This document shows positions 9,780 through 22,646 of a DNA stretch of 64,000 nucleotides, piece by piece. Position 1 is the stretch's first letter. Each line of letters begins with the position of its first letter. The notes below the pieces were generated by a model. The model had not been told where the DNA came from and searched no databases. It saw only the letters and a list, made by a program, of their open reading frames with translations. The translations under genes and the position numbers were made by a program. This stretch comes from Berberis thunbergii (taxonomy: Eukaryota > Streptophyta > Magnoliopsida > Ranunculales > Berberidaceae): contig QNQO01009192.1 in NCBI GenBank assembly GCA_003290165.1, positions 62,001 through 126,000 on the forward strand, read 5' to 3'.

Positions 9780-12555
9780 AAAAATTGGTAGTCACAAAGC
9801 CCCAGGACCGAATGGGTTTCATGCCTTCTTTTTCTAGCACTGTTGGAGTATTGTTAAAAATGATGTAATTGAAGTTGTGGTAAACTTATTTACCACTCAT
9901 ACCCTTAACCCCAAACTTAATGAAACTTTCATCGCTTTGATCCCAAAGGTCAAAATTATTTCTAAGATTCTTGCCAATAGATTAAAACCTTTTTTTGGAA
10001 TCAATCATATCTCCAAATCAGAGGGTCTTCCTAAAAGTCTGGTCTATATCCGATAATGTCAATGTAACTCGTGAATCTTTCTTTCAGATGAAACATTACA
10101 AGAGGAAAAAAATGTTGGATGGCGATCAAAATTGATATGGCCAAAGCCTATGACTGTGTCGAGTGGTCAAAGGCTCTTGGGTTTGCGGAAAGCTGGATAA
10201 ATATGATTAATCAATGTATTTCTTCCACAACCCTACGGGTCCTCCTTAATGGCTCTCTTATCGAGCCTTTAATCCCTTCAAGGGGCTTTCGACAAGGCGA
10301 TCTGCTTTCACCTTATCGCTTTATTCTTGTAGCTTAAGCCCTCTCCCACTTATTGGCTAAAGTGAATGCTGCTAATACAATCAGGGGTATCAAAATTAGA
10401 CGACTTTCCCCCTCTATAAGCCATCTTCTGTATACTGATGATTTACTGCTTTTCGATCGAGCTTCTCTGGCAAAAGCTCATGCTGTCAAAGATATTTTAT
10501 TCTCCTTTTGCTCTGCCTCGGGGCAAGTCGTCAACTTCGATAAGTCTTCGATTTTCTTCAGCTCCAATGTCCACCTGCGTCACGCCCGTATGATTACTCG
10601 CATTCTGGGTTCTAGGCTTTTTAACCCCAAGGATAAATATCTAGGTACACATCTTCTCCTATATCTAGGAGGAAAGCCTCCCACTTTGAATTCTTGGCTG
10701 ACAAGATTAACACTAAACTATCAGCTTGGTGGGCAAAGGTTTTGTCCCAAGCAGGGAGGACAGTGTTTATCAAGTTAGTCATCCACTCCATCCCGACTTA
10801 TACTATGCAAACATTTCTTCTCCCCAAGGCCATCACTGACATCATAGATAATCTCCCAAGGGATTTCTGGTAGCATGGATCTATTGATTGTAAAACACTC
10901 ACCTGTGCACTTGGAAACAAGTCTGCCTACCACACTCGTTAGGCGGGTTGAACATCCCCTCCACGAGACACAAAACATTGCCTTGGCTACAAAGAATGTG
11001 TGGCAACTACTTTCTAGACCCTCTCACCCCCTAACAACCTAGCTTTTCACTATCTATTGTCGAGATAAGAACCCTTTTTAAGACCACCAAACCACCGTCT
11101 ATTGCCTTTTTTGCTTGGCGAGGCGTGTTCACAGCTTTTTAGAAAATCAGAAATCACCTCATCTAGCAAATAAGATCCGGGAATAATATTAATATCTGAC
11201 ACAACTGCTGGGTGAAACTGGGCTTCTGCTTAGCAGATTGTATCCCCGCTTCTACTCTTAACTCTCTTACTAGGGTCTCAGATATTTGGCTCCCTTCCTT
11301 GGGAAACCAGGTTATTTGGAATTCACATCTGGTAGAATCTATTTTACCAAGTCCCATTTCTAAAGACATCCTCGACGTCGCTATCAGACCCACCCCCGAA
11401 TTCACTTATCTAGACATTTGACAAAAGGGGTATCTTCTCGATCAAAAGTGCCACCAAATCCTTGGTTTTGAGTGCTTTAGCATCAACCTCTTCCTCTTTT
11501 CGGCCCTGGGACTCTCTTGCACACAAAAAGATCACTTGGGGAATTTGGAGAATCAAGGCCTTAACAAATGCCAACATCCTCTTGTGGAAATTATCTTAGA
11601 ACATTCTGTCTACTCTTACCATTCTCACCCGGGTTCACATGCCAATAGAAGATTGTTGCATGTTTTGCAAAATCCATAAAGAAGATGTCACACATCTCTT
11701 TTTTCTTTGCCCTGTTATCAGCAAGTTTTGGCTTCTCACTCCCATTTCGATCAGTTGGAGTCAAATTAATGCACATACCGACTCTTCTTTTTCTTTCTTC
11801 ATCTTTTTATGGGATTTAGTCATAGCTCATCCCAACTCTAAAGAGGAGATGTTGTCTCAATTCATTGTGGTTATCCTTTCCATATGGACCCATCGAAACA
11901 ATATCATCTTCAGTAAATCACATTTCTCACTACCATCATATCATTGACTCTGTGACCACCACCACTCCAATAGGTCACTGCCTTTCGCCCCCCCCCCCCA
12001 ATTCTAGCAACCAAGCTTCTCGCCTCTCCATTATCCACCAATATTTTTGTGTAATTGAGAATCACCATCTCAACTTCATGTCTAGATTCCTTCACCCTTT
12101 CTCCCTTGTGACGAACCAAAATTTTATCATTATCACTTATGATGCCAGTTTTTTTCCTTCCTCTTCTCAGAGTGCTTTTGGACTTTGTGTGATTGACTAT
12201 CAGGGAAGGGTCCGTGCTAGGGTGGCTCAGAAGATTCAGGAAAATATTCATGACATCACAATGGCAGAATGCATAGCGGCGGAGGCTACTCTTCTTTTGG
12301 TTCAGACAAAATAGTGGGAAATAAGACTTTTGCTTGGAGACTCTGGCGTTATATACTCACTTTTGCACTCTGGTGTGGAAGCTGAAGACTCTAACATCCA
12401 TTGGATGTGGAAACCTATCTTATGTAATAATAAGACATTACTATCTTTACTTTCTTTTTGGTACTGTAATTATATCCTCCGTGATCTCAACACTGAGACT
12501 CACCACCTGGCCACTGTGGCTGCGGCTTCCCGTACTTCTGATTTACTTGTTTAAT
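9780..12555 (+). pseudogene. L1-type LINE (non-LTR retrotransposon), dead, 5'-truncated
   Basis: Order along the plus strand: reverse-transcriptase entry motif KAPGPNGFHAFFF (9,797); IDMAKAYDCVEW palm motif A (10,126); GFRQGDLLSP (10,290); catalytic YTDD motif (about 10,432); a zinc-binding region CCMFCKIHKEDVTHLFFLC (about 11,655); and an RNase H-like domain beginning ITYDASF (about 12,133) with ECIAAEATL. This is the normal layout of the RT-zf-RVT-RNase H ORF2 of plant L1 elements. Stops and frameshifts interrupt it several times (for example a TAA at about 10,334 and breaks near 10,080, 10,780 and 11,420). The endonuclease domain and ORF1 are missing, so it is a truncated copy. No clear poly(A) tail or TSD was seen. 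Confidence 0.9.
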
Positions 12556-14038
12556 ATATTCTCATATTTTAACAAAAAGAACTCCCAAACTAACAGTGGT
12601 TGTCCCATCCAATGTCACTTAACGTAATTTACTATACAAGTTGAAATTAACGACGACATAGCATCAATTTAGCAAATGGCTTGTGCTAAAACTCATCTTA
12701 GGGATGAGGCCTTACCCAAATTTCAAGAAAATCTAATGCTGAAAAAATAAAAATAAAATACTTTTCTTTTCCCCTAATTTTTATTAATACAACCTCTATA
12801 AATTAAATTAATACTCAATAAATTAAAAATCTCAATTAAAATAACATTTTTAGCCTGTCCCACTTGGGACAATGTGGTAAATTAATAATTAACCAACTTT
12901 ATGAGATAGTAAACTTATATATATATTAATGATTTGCTTATTCATCAAATTATATATATACATGACTTAATTAGGTGGCCTTTGTAAAATATGACTCCAA
13001 TGTTATTTGTTTCCTCTTGAAATTGATGTTTTCTTGGACCTCATTTCTAACTTTTCTTAGGGCATTAAGAACTTATGTAGTGTTTCGTATTGTAAGATAA
13101 AATTATGCAATATGATTATTGTTTTGATTGCATCTCTGCGTATGACAAACGCCAGTACAAAATTATCGCCTTCAACTTCATCTTCTTTGTCATTTCTCAT
13201 GAATTTTAAGATGTATACATGGAATGTGAGTTTGCTTTGTTATAGAAATGGATAAATACATGAGTTATACTAAATAAGACTTATTAATATATTCATGAAT
13301 ATGTTTTAGTTAAACAAATATAGAATAATGATAATTTGTAATTAGGTAATATTCGTATAATCACAATACACAATACAAGGCCAGGTTGGTTGGCTGAAGT
13401 TGTGGTGGTTTAACCCCCACATCCAGCAACACACTTGCCTTTCGAAAAAATAAAAATAAAAATAAAAATAAATAAAGAATACCTTGAAACATTCATTAAT
13501 AAAAATTAATATATCATTTAAATTATATCTTGATTAATTAATACATTTTCATGGCCGCAAGAGTATTGATTTATAAAGGTTTAACTGTATATGGAATAGA
13601 ACATCGACAATCTTGTTCATGTGTTGAAGAGTGATTTACACAATATTCTAAGTAGTTTGTGTGCTTCCTTTGATCGTCATAGTCGCTAAAAGGAAAGCAG
13701 TAGTGACTTTTATTTTTCAGTGCCCAACAACAACATTTATTCAAGTGAAAGTCAATGGGATGGCAAGGTATCACTGATCTCAGCTTTGTGTATGTCTATT
13801 ATACTTATCCTTTGTTGCAAAACCAATATTTACTGCATGAACGCTAGACGACCACATGCATATGTTGCATGTCAGAACCGAGTTCATCGTTGTTATGATC
13901 TAAGTAACCTTATCCTTTCCTCTTTTAGTCTCTTTGTTTTCGGGGGAGTGATAGGGGTCTTCATTTTATAGAGTTTTTGCAAATTCTTCAATTGGAAAAA
14001 AAAATTTCTTGCAAAATCTCATAATACTGTATTACGTT
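12556..14038. other. AT-rich intergenic stretch
   Basis: No gene, RNA or transposon end was recognised. It contains simple AT repeats, including an AAATAAAAATAAA run near 13,447-13,475 and ATATATATA near 12,917 and 12,951. Confidence 0.5.
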
Positions 14039-14205
14039 TGATGCAGTCATTTTCTACTCCCTGTTTTGACCTAGTCTCGCTGACCTATTGACCTGCACAA
14101 GTAACGCACGTGAGCCACAGACCATCGTTATGGCGGCCGATGGCACTGCGATACTAAGGTTAGGCATGGATCTGAGGAAGGTGTAATGTTGTATACAAAA
14201 ATTCG
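14039..14205 (-). mobile_element. Truncated Tat-like LTR (minus-oriented, 3' LTR side)
   Basis: Starts TGATGCAGTC and closely follows 31,087-31,240 (CTGACCTGCACAAGTAAC-like text, GATCTGAGGAAG), then stops matching at about 14,205, where the antisense ORF region begins. Flanking bases (ACGTT on the left against ATGCT right of the 31,780 LTR) do not form a TSD, so the two LTR pieces cannot be shown to belong to one insertion. Confidence 0.6.
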
Positions 14206-15800
14206 TAGTAGGTTGTGGGACAACTGGCACGTGACCCCCACTGTTTACCAAGCGTCGCAAGTTAAGTCAGAAGATAGGGTCCCCTCTAGGAAGAGGAAGG
14301 CTCCTTGGACCAAAGCTTCCATTCTGTTTGAAGTGGAGGAGGATTCTGAAATGCTTGCCTATTTCGTGAGTTCGAAGAGGTCCCAGTGATGTGCAGCCCG
14401 GAGTTTTGAATGAGTGTTTGGTGCGGGTTGCAATGGCGACTTCTGCTGGTGTTGATTCACGCGGGACTGTTCAAGTGGAAGGATTTAGTGAAAGTTTGCC
14501 TGAGGTTGTAAAATCTGATCATCCCATTGGTGCGCTATCTGAAAGTGGTCATGGCACAGTCCAAGTTTCTTGCAATCCACGTTGTTCATCGTCTCGTTCC
14601 AGGCCACAACCAGAAATGTTGAAGGGTCCTTTGAATAATTCGCTTCCTCCTCTTCCTTCAGACCCTGTCTAGCCGTCTCGCACTAAAGGGTCAGTTGTTC
14701 ATGATAAGGAAAAGGTCGCGGAAGAGAGCCTGGGAATAGTGGCAACTGCAAAGGGTAGTGCCGACGTGATTCCTGATCCGAAAAAGCTTCATTCGGATGT
14801 GCGGATAAGCATGTTTACACTAAACTTGGTAAGGATGAGCTCTCAAGTCTGGCACCAAGAAGTTGATGTGGAGTATGCATCAAGGAAGCATATAAGCAAA
14901 TGTCAAAGCTGGCTGATGGATTGCGCTCTGAAGCCCGTGGAGAATACAATGGAAGGGTGTATGGATAACGGGTTAAAGTACCTTATGTTGGGTATGTCTC
15001 ACTTGAGCCAGGTGGATGTTGCTGGGATGGAAGTCGAGGTGGTTTTGTGAGAGGGTATACACTATGGAACGTGTCTTCTCACACATGTAGACGTTGTATT
15101 CTGATGCGCTTCACGAAATTGAGCGGTTGCAGAAGCAGGCTGAGGAAAAAAGGCTGGATCATTCAACTGTGGCCACTGAGACTTAGAAGGCTCGTCTGGA
15201 GACCCTTGAGCGTGATCTGGCAGAAGATGTGTCTGAAAGAGACGAACTCAAGCAGAAGTTGAGCGGATCGAGACGTAGAGGTTGTGTAGGAAGTTGTGGC
15301 TAAGGCGTGTTTTGAACTACCATTTCTTGTTAAAGAGAATGCTCAAAAAAGGCTGACTGGGCTGCTCAGAAGCAACAATTGAAATCTGATGTGGAGTTTA
15401 ATGCTCGAGAGGCAAGGAAGGCCGATGACAAATTCAAACTGGAGTGGCATGAGCTCAGTGTTGTGAAAAGCAGTCTAGCCACAGAGCTGTCTCAGGTTGA
15501 CGCGCTGACTAGCAAGTTGGAGCTATTGGAGCGAGAACTTGCTACTCGAAGGCGCAGGAAGAAGAGCTTCTGCAGGAACAAGGCAGATGCAAGTTCCGTT
15601 GGGTTGTACACGACCGGCAGGAACTGCTGGCGCTAATGAAGGAGGAACATCCGGAGTGGGGTCTCGAACATTACAAGAAGATATCGTATGTAGAATTGCC
15701 CGTTGCCTTTGCGTCATTGGACGAGGAGGATAGTTCGGGCCCTAATGCCCAGGCCGTGGTGCATGTGGAACACAACTCCTCTTCCTTCTTCCACTAAGCT
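14206..15800 (+). pseudogene. Antisense ORF (aORF) region of a Tat-like gypsy element, copy 1
   Basis: Plus-strand reading segments at 14,186-14,389, 14,391-14,672, 14,739-15,050 and 15,379-15,636 lie next to a minus-oriented LTR. Their orientation is therefore opposite to gag-pol, like the extra antisense ORF known from several Tat-lineage elements. The last segment is charged and heptad-like (LELLERELATRRRRKK, WHELSVVKSSLATELS), suggesting a coiled coil. The same architecture recurs at 55,121-56,790 and 58,090-59,598. Frameshifts separate the pieces. The function of such aORFs is unknown. Confidence 0.5.
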
Positions 15801-16419
15801 TACCCTTTTTATTTATGTACCTTCTCCTGATAAGGAGTGGGCTCTGTACTCTTGTACCCATTTTGTCGACCGTTAATGAAAATTGTTTTTATCTATTTTC
15901 TGTTTGTTGTCTCTATTGCATGTTTTCGTTTTGCATTGTCATCTTTCTATGACATAGGCTGGTTGAATCAATAGAACACTAAGTGATCTGTCTATAGTAG
16001 AGAGCTTGGTCACTTTACGTTGCAAATGAATTAGGATCATTGTTGCGTAGTCATGTCCGATGGTGGGCACGTTGCTAACAATTTAGCTGGGGATTGGGTT
16101 GCCCGAGTTGTGTTTTGTCCCCAAGGTAAGCTGTTTGAGGCTTGCCTTGCTTGTTTGATTGGTCGGTTGTAGTTGCTGCTATGGGTGAGTTGCGATGGCC
16201 GAGCGTATGCAACAAAGCGTTTGTGTCGAGTCAGACATCGTAAGCTCGGGCGGACACACTATGTAACGTTTATTTGGGCACTGGTCATACGATCTATGTA
16301 TCGACTCGAGTGGCCTTTGCTGGTAATAGGATGTTAGTCTGTTTGAGCGTGAAGACGCAGAGTCAGTTAGATTCATCTTTGAGGCCGCTATTTCGAAAGA
16401 GTGCGAGGTTGCGTTGCGA

Positions 16420-17022
16420 GCTGCATGGGGCTCCCACCTTCCAAACCATATATGTTCGAACGATGTGGACTACTGGTTTGGGGAGTAAAGATTTGACGAC
16501 TATGATGAAGAGCAGTAGTCCCATAGTGAGCTGTCGACATCAGTTGGGGACTGATTAGTCTCCCTCCTTTTGAACCATCTATACTCGCGCGATGAGGGCT
16601 ACAAGTTCAAATTAAAGGGGTTCGACGACCTGGCTGAAAAGCAATGGTCCTGTAGCAAGTCGTCAAGATCAGTTTGGGACTTACTAGGCTCCCACCTTCC
16701 AAATTATCTACACCTGTGCGCATCAAGCTACAAATTTGGGAGTTTTCGGCGACCACGTTGAAAATAATGATCCCATGATGAGCCATCGAAATTAGTTTGT
16801 GGCTGACTAGGCTCCCACCTTCTAGACTATCTACACCAGCTCAGTGGGGACTACAATTTTAGGGTTGGTGATTCAGCGTCCATGCTGAAAAGTAGTGGTC
16901 CCGTGGCGAGCCATCTGAATTAGTTCGAGATTGACTAGGCTCCCACCTTTTAAACTATCTACACCTACGCAGTGGGAGCTACAAGTTCAGGGTTGGCAAT
17001 TCGGCGGCCACGTTGAAAAGCG
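16420..17022. repeat. Tandem array, about 125-bp units, left part
   Basis: Diverged direct repeats of about 125-130 bp. Each carries GCTCCCACCTT (near 16,430, 16,688, 16,810, 16,938), then CTATCTACACC, a GGGGCTACAAGTTCA-like segment, and GCTGAAAAGCAGTGGTCCCG. The array continues at 26,801-27,170 beyond the CACTA-like insertion. Arrays of this kind sit between the aORF and gag-pol sides of Tat elements. The stretch 15,801-16,419 has no recognisable feature. Confidence 0.85.
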
Positions 17023-17034
17023 TTTCAAAAAATA

Positions 17035-17405
17035 TTGTCATTAATAGCGTTTCAAAAACGCTATGGTAGGCTAGCATAGCGTTTTAGCAAACGATGTGTC
17101 TACCGGAGCTATAATAGATAGCGTTTTAAAAATGCTATTGTAAGTTAACTACGATAGCGTTTCAAAAACGCTATGGTAGGTCTATTATAGCGTTTTTAAA
17201 ACGCTATTGTAAGTTGACTACTAAAGCGTTTTATAAACGCTATAAAAACATTATTTATAGTGTTTCTGAAACACTATAGTAAGTCTATTATAGCGTTTTA
17301 GAAACGCTATTGAAAGTTCACTATTTATAGCGTTTCTGAAACGCTATAGTAAGTCTATTATAGCATTTTAATAATGCTATTGTAAGTATACTATTTATAG
17401 CAATT
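17035..17405. repeat. Subterminal palindrome array, left end
   Basis: About ten copies of a roughly 20-bp palindrome, consensus TAGCGTTT(C/T)AAAACGCTA, each separated by TGGTAGGTCTAT- or TGTAAGTTGACTA-like spacers. CACTA elements typically have such arrays as transposase-binding sites. Related TAGC/GCTA motifs reappear at 26,690-26,780. Confidence 0.85.
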
Positions 17406-17548
17406 TTTTTTTTTTTTTGGCTATGAAATGAATTTTTATAATATCTTATAAGTTTTATTTCTGGAAAATAAAAATCTAAATGTGCCAAACTTAAACATTT
17501 CCATGAATGGAGGCAAAGTAATGTAATTAATAAGATAATTTATTACAC

Positions 17549-17790
17549 TTAAACATTTCTTAACTCTCTTATAGTACTCATCTCCCGTATTTTTGCTTCC
17601 ATCTTGGCAATAGTCTCAGCTGCATCTTGATTACCTAGTCTATGACAAGCAACCTCTTTCTGTAGTACCTCCAGAGCTCGATTCGCTTTTTCTCCAAGCT
17701 GCTCCTGGAAGTGCTCAAGTTTACGAATTTCATGCATAAGTGTGAATGGAGTAGTTGATGATTGCCTCATTGATTGTCTCATAGTCTACC
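17549..17790 (-). pseudogene. Captured exon of a plant kinesin-7
   Basis: Reads ...SSTTPFTLMHEIRKLEHF..., then ALEVLQKEVACHRLGNQDAA (about residues 38-57 of the frame) and ETIAKMEAKIREM. This block is a distinctive segment of plant kinesin-7 family proteins, in the coiled-coil region behind the motor. Only this segment is present; the motor domain is absent, so the piece cannot make a working kinesin. It is the leftmost captured fragment of the element and reads toward the left end. Confidence 0.75.
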
Positions 17791-18185
17791 TCCCCATTGT
17801 ACTCCTTGTTTTATCAGTGTAAGTAGGTTCCTTGCTGTATTTTTGGTGATGATGCGCCAAAAAATCAGAGACATGTCTTCACTGTAAGAGGGGATTCAAA
17901 TGGCTTCATATTCTGAACGATCATCAATTAAAAAAAATAAATGAGTAAATAGAAGAAGGATAGTGTAGGATATAAGCAAGTAACTTCAGTAAGCTAATAT
18001 GTGTTAATAAAACACCAATTTTGGTATAACGTGGGTAGAATATGAGAAGTAATTGGCAATGATTATACGACATTTAGGTATCACCATCAAAAGCAAAAAT
18101 CCGGAAATGGATTTATCACATCATCAGGTTTTTGTTTTACCTTCCTATTGAAGAGAAATGCAGATAGAAACAAGGTCTTACTGAT

Positions 18186-19786
18186 TCATAATTGGCATGA
18201 TGCGGTTGTAAAGAATTTTGTAGTTCCAGATTCACCATTAGACAAGCCCATGCGAAGTTTACTCTCTTCCATCCACCCATCAGCCATCACCAACCACCAT
18301 GAGATGCATCCTTCGGTGTTTTGAGGGTCAACATGGGCCACTAAGCATAACCTGTCACCTTGCTCAAGCTCAAGAGACAAGCATAAAAAATCCCGACTTG
18401 CCTTCATTCCCACTCAGAGGGCTTCCTCATGGAGCCAACGAACTACCTGGGTCGCAACCTGTCACCAGTTCTAGTTCTTAGATAGGAAATAATATAATCC
18501 TATTCTAAACCTCGGACGTGTAATGAAGTATCATGTTGAAGGATTTGCATGTCTTAATAAAGCAATTCTTTCTCAAACAAAGAAAAGCCATGATCACCAA
18601 CTTAATTTCTTGCCCATTTTTTTATGTAAACAATAGAAACAGGTGGAAGCCACTTTTTCAACGATATATGACAATCACACTAGATGCTTACTCCATATTC
18701 TACTAAAGAAAAATAATTTTTTGTTTCTGAAACTATTTGCATATCACAAATTTAATTAACTGGATCGAATATCAAAAGAATAGAGGCGCATACCTGCTGC
18801 AGTAGTATCAGAGTCATATCTGCCAACTCAGAGTCATAACTGTTGATGGAACAAATATCATCAGAAACACCACCACCTTTGAAAAGGCCAATGACATTCG
18901 GAGTACACTCTCATTCTACAATGATGCAATCCTCAATCACTACAACCTTGGTATGGAACTGGAATCTTATCCCATCCTTCCTGCTGTGACCATCAGACAA
19001 CCGACCTCGGTTGCCGACATGGAGGATGGCCCGAGGGACCTTCATTGAAAGTAACCAAGAGGATGTACGAGAATGCCAAATAGGATGAGATAACAAATGG
19101 AAATACAAACCTCTGCTGGCCTACAGGAATAGAAGATACTACATTAGCGATGTCCAGCCTCATAATTAGTCAATATGTAAGTATACATGGGAAATCATAT
19201 TGATACCAGATTTTCAAGCTGCACCAGAACTTTGCTCGAAAAGATCCTATGAGCCAGAGTCTTACAGAAATGACCAAGAAGATTGACCCCGTCTCCTAAA
19301 TGATGGCCATACAAATGGTATTTAGTACAAGCACAATACACAAGAATAGAAAATGGAAGAAAATGAGTCAAAGGCAAAGAACAAAGGTTTACCTGCTCAT
19401 CAAAAATTGAATGATGAACTTCACGAAGGACAGAATGTGTTCCTTTCACACATTCATCAACATCTTCATCTCCTGAACCTTCTCTATCAGGTTCTCTTGG
19501 AGAAGACTCACTTGAGCTATCGATATTGATTTTACCAGACTTTTGTAGTTTACCACCATAAATGTCATCGATAAACCCAAATTGAATAGACCAGCATGAC
19601 TTTGGTGGTAAATGTACGGCCAGCATGCCAAATGAGTCATGATCAACGTGAATTGTAGATATAGAAGGTGGACAAAATACTGCAGTTGGATCAAATGTGT
19701 TGTCAAACAGATCAATTGTGAAGCCCTCATTGGCAGGAGGTGCAACAGCCATACGCTGTCGTTTGATTTTCCAATTTTGCTGCAAT
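18186..19786 (-). pseudogene. Captured, rearranged MED17 (Mediator subunit 17) exons
   Basis: Minus-strand order: exon starting about 19,786 with LQQNWKIKRQRM, EGFTIDLFDN and STIHVDHDSFGMLAVHLP, ending REVHHSIFDEQ before GTAAAC at about 19,392; segment 19,200-19,290 with LGHFCKTLAHRIFSSKVLVQ; segment 18,905-19,110 with HLLSHPIWHSRTSSWLLSM; segment 18,786-18,905 with ECTPNVIGLFKGGG; and segment 18,220-18,413 with ASRDFLCLSLELEQGD and EGCISWWLVM. The order matches MED17, a head-module subunit of the nuclear Mediator complex. The exons between SIFDEQ and LGHFC are missing. A TGA stop sits between CIIVE and ECTPN. The N-terminal third is absent. Introns are kept, so capture was from genomic DNA. 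Confidence 0.85.
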
Positions 19787-20142
19787 CTGTTCAGTTGTTG
19801 AAAAAAGTTGATGAATAATGTCAATAAATAAGTAATCATAGTCACATGAGGCATGTAATTAGACGACAGACACGTTGGAACATGATACCCCTGTAAGATA
19901 ACAGCTCATCATCAAAGACATGTAACAAAAGAGAAAGGAACAATGAAGATAAAGAGTTTGAGTTGATACCTAAAGAAAGATACTTGAACTAGGTTAGATG
20001 ATCACCACATGTAAGGAGAATCAACACGAAACTTTCAGAATAGGCCAGCCAATCCGTAACCAAGCATCTATTCTCTATCAAGAATTGACAAAAGACTACT
20101 TTCAAAATGAATACATAATTTGATCTTTTCATCTAGTTAACA

Positions 20143-20451
20143 CACTACACCAAATTGGCACTTTTGTAACATCTCTCAAAACAGTATCATTTTTTAGATG
20201 TTACAATTCACCAAACAATTTCAAATCAAAACTAAATTTAGTCAAAAAATGAAAAACAGTAACACAAAAAAAATGATACAATAAGTTGGATCACCATGAA
20301 TAGTATCACTTTTATAATGATACTATTCATGATGATACTATTATTGTATCATTTTATTTGTGAAAATGTGTAAAGTTGTTAGGTGAATTGTTACACTTTA
20401 AAAATGATACTGTTTTAGAGGGTGTTACAAAAATGCCAATATGGTGTAGTG
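20143..20451. mobile_element. CACTA-type MITE nested in the larger element
   Basis: A 309-bp element with ends CACTACACCAAATTGGCAC and, reversed, CACTACACCATATTGGCA. The inverted repeats extend inward through TTTTTGTAACA and ATGATACTGTTTT-like text. It is flanked by 3-bp ACA at 20,140-20,142 and 20,452-20,454. No coding capacity. Several internal TGATACTATTCAT motifs add further palindromes. Confidence 0.85.
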
Positions 20452-20469
20452 ACATGGGTGAAAATGAAG

Positions 20470-20940
20470 CTTCAGAGTTGCACTGAAATTCATAGAAGGA
20501 GAGTTGTGGATCTAACGAGGTGCCTGTTGGAATTGAATCCTTAACATTTACCACATTGGATGCAAAAAATGGCTACAAACTAGTCAAGAACAGGCTAAGG
20601 GCTAAAAAAGTTGTCTCACAATGTAAAATTGTGCCTAGCTACCAGTGCTCAACACAGTTCACAAAGGCGGTAACCTCCTCGATACTAAACACACTAGAGC
20701 ATTCCAGAAGAGTGGAGGAGTAACATTCACACCTACTTAAGAAATGTCCAACGCAGATCAGCCTAGTAATGTTACCTTTACACGATTAAAATCAGACAAC
20801 AATTTTGACATTACATCTTTGCCTAGAAGCTGAGCAACAAATTCAGTTACAGGGAGAGGCACAATAAATGTTGCCGAAGACATGTTTGTAAGAGATAAAT
20901 AAGATTCAAATAAAAAAGAGAAACACCAATTTTGGAACAA
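20470..20940 (-). other. Unassigned exon-like stretches
   Basis: Two minus-strand segments look like exons but match no family I can name. One (about 20,773-20,885) reads SSATFIVPLPVTEFVAQLLG and ends FNRVK before a GTAACA donor. Another (20,520-20,723) carries SSTLLECSSVFSIEEVTAFV. They may be one further captured gene in the same orientation as the others. 20,941-22,646 contains no recognised feature. Confidence 0.3.
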
Positions 20941-22646
20941 TGAAAAGAAAAACTAATTCCTCATATCAGTTACATAGGTTGACTTGCTGTCACATTCCAA
21001 TATTTAGTGATAAGCCCATCTGTGTAGGCCTTATACTCTGTTAGAAACCACACCAGGACTCCAAACCCTCTCCAAGCCAATGAGGCTTTCATATATCAGG
21101 TGAAAAAAATGATCTCCCAACAGGACAATACCTTAAATATGCAAAGGTTTTAGTAAGAATTAGAACTCTACTAGGTGATATGTGTTGTATTTTCTACAAT
21201 TAGATTCAAGAAGATATGCTTCCTAGAACTTGTGTACCTTCTGTTGGAGAGTTCCCGTAACACAATGTTAAGAATTTGAAGGGCTTCTTACTGTGAAGGC
21301 ATAAAATATATAATCAAAATGTCAACACAGCACAAGCTTCGTTCCTCAACTTGCCAATTGTAATATAGTTCAAGAGTAAATCAAACTAATTTCTTTTGTA
21401 AGTTACAACAAACACTATTCTCTAACTGAGTTGTCTTTTTTCTGCCCTATAGTTCTGCTTGTCAGGAAATAGAACATGCACATTTGCGATTGTTGTTGAA
21501 ATGGTGTTCGCAATTACATAAGAGGTACAAAATCATATGAACTGATAAAACTAGTTGGAGCTTAGAGGCACTCTGATGCTTTATATGATGATCTCGATAT
21601 GCAATGTTAAACAGAGCAATACTTCCTTGTAATTCTCAGTGAAATTCATTTTTTTTCAAAAGGATTTGTCTTGGGGCCTAGGGGTAACACTTAATTGACT
21701 TGGCTAGGAGTCTCCAATATACCAAAACAAATTTAGCACAAGGTTCAATGATACATGGCAATGCCATTATTTTCATTTTGATTCATACAAACAGATGCAG
21801 ATAGATGTCGATTAGTAACAGTCTTGATTTGGATATACACTACCATAATATAAATATCATTTATAATTGTAGTACATCTAAAAAAATGCTCAAGCTGAAT
21901 GTGTAAGAATGATCTTACCAATAATGTCTTCATGATTAAGAGTACGACCCTTATTTGAATTTTTGTGGCACCAAAGCAGCATATATGAGCGTACCATCGT
22001 AACAGCTCTCAAACTGCAACCTGAAATTGCCACATGAATCAGTTATCCACTATACACTACATGTCTATTAATACTCTATTTGTATAAAAAGAGAGGAATT
22101 GAATGCAGAGTGGCTGGTATGTTCAAGAATAGATGTTAAGTGCTTAGAGCGAAAAGTTATTGCTTTAAGAATTCAGTTGAGTGCAACCAAACTTATCCTC
22201 TTAATGATAAACTAAACTCAATTTACCCATCGAACTTCTAAAACGAACCCTGATCACATAATCATCCATTTACACATGTTTTTATCATATATCTAGCTAA
22301 ACTACACAAACATATCACAGCCTTCTCACAAAAACTCAAACTTTCCCTTACTAAATGACTAGAAACGGTATTTTAGAGCACTTTATAGAAAAATTAATTT
22401 AAAACAAACAAACAAAAAAGTTGAGAAGAATCAGAATCACCGGTGTAGTTGCCTTTAGGATGATAATTCTTCCCAAATGACATGTGCGAGTATATACGAT
22501 TAAACTGATGCATACATGAATAAGATCAGAATGCATTAGTACTTTTCATGTCATTTTAATTCAAACACAAAGAAATAGTAGTGCAACAAGGTTTCATAAT
22601 GCAGATTCATTGAGTGTTGTTTCAATCAATCCTGCTTAAATTAGTC

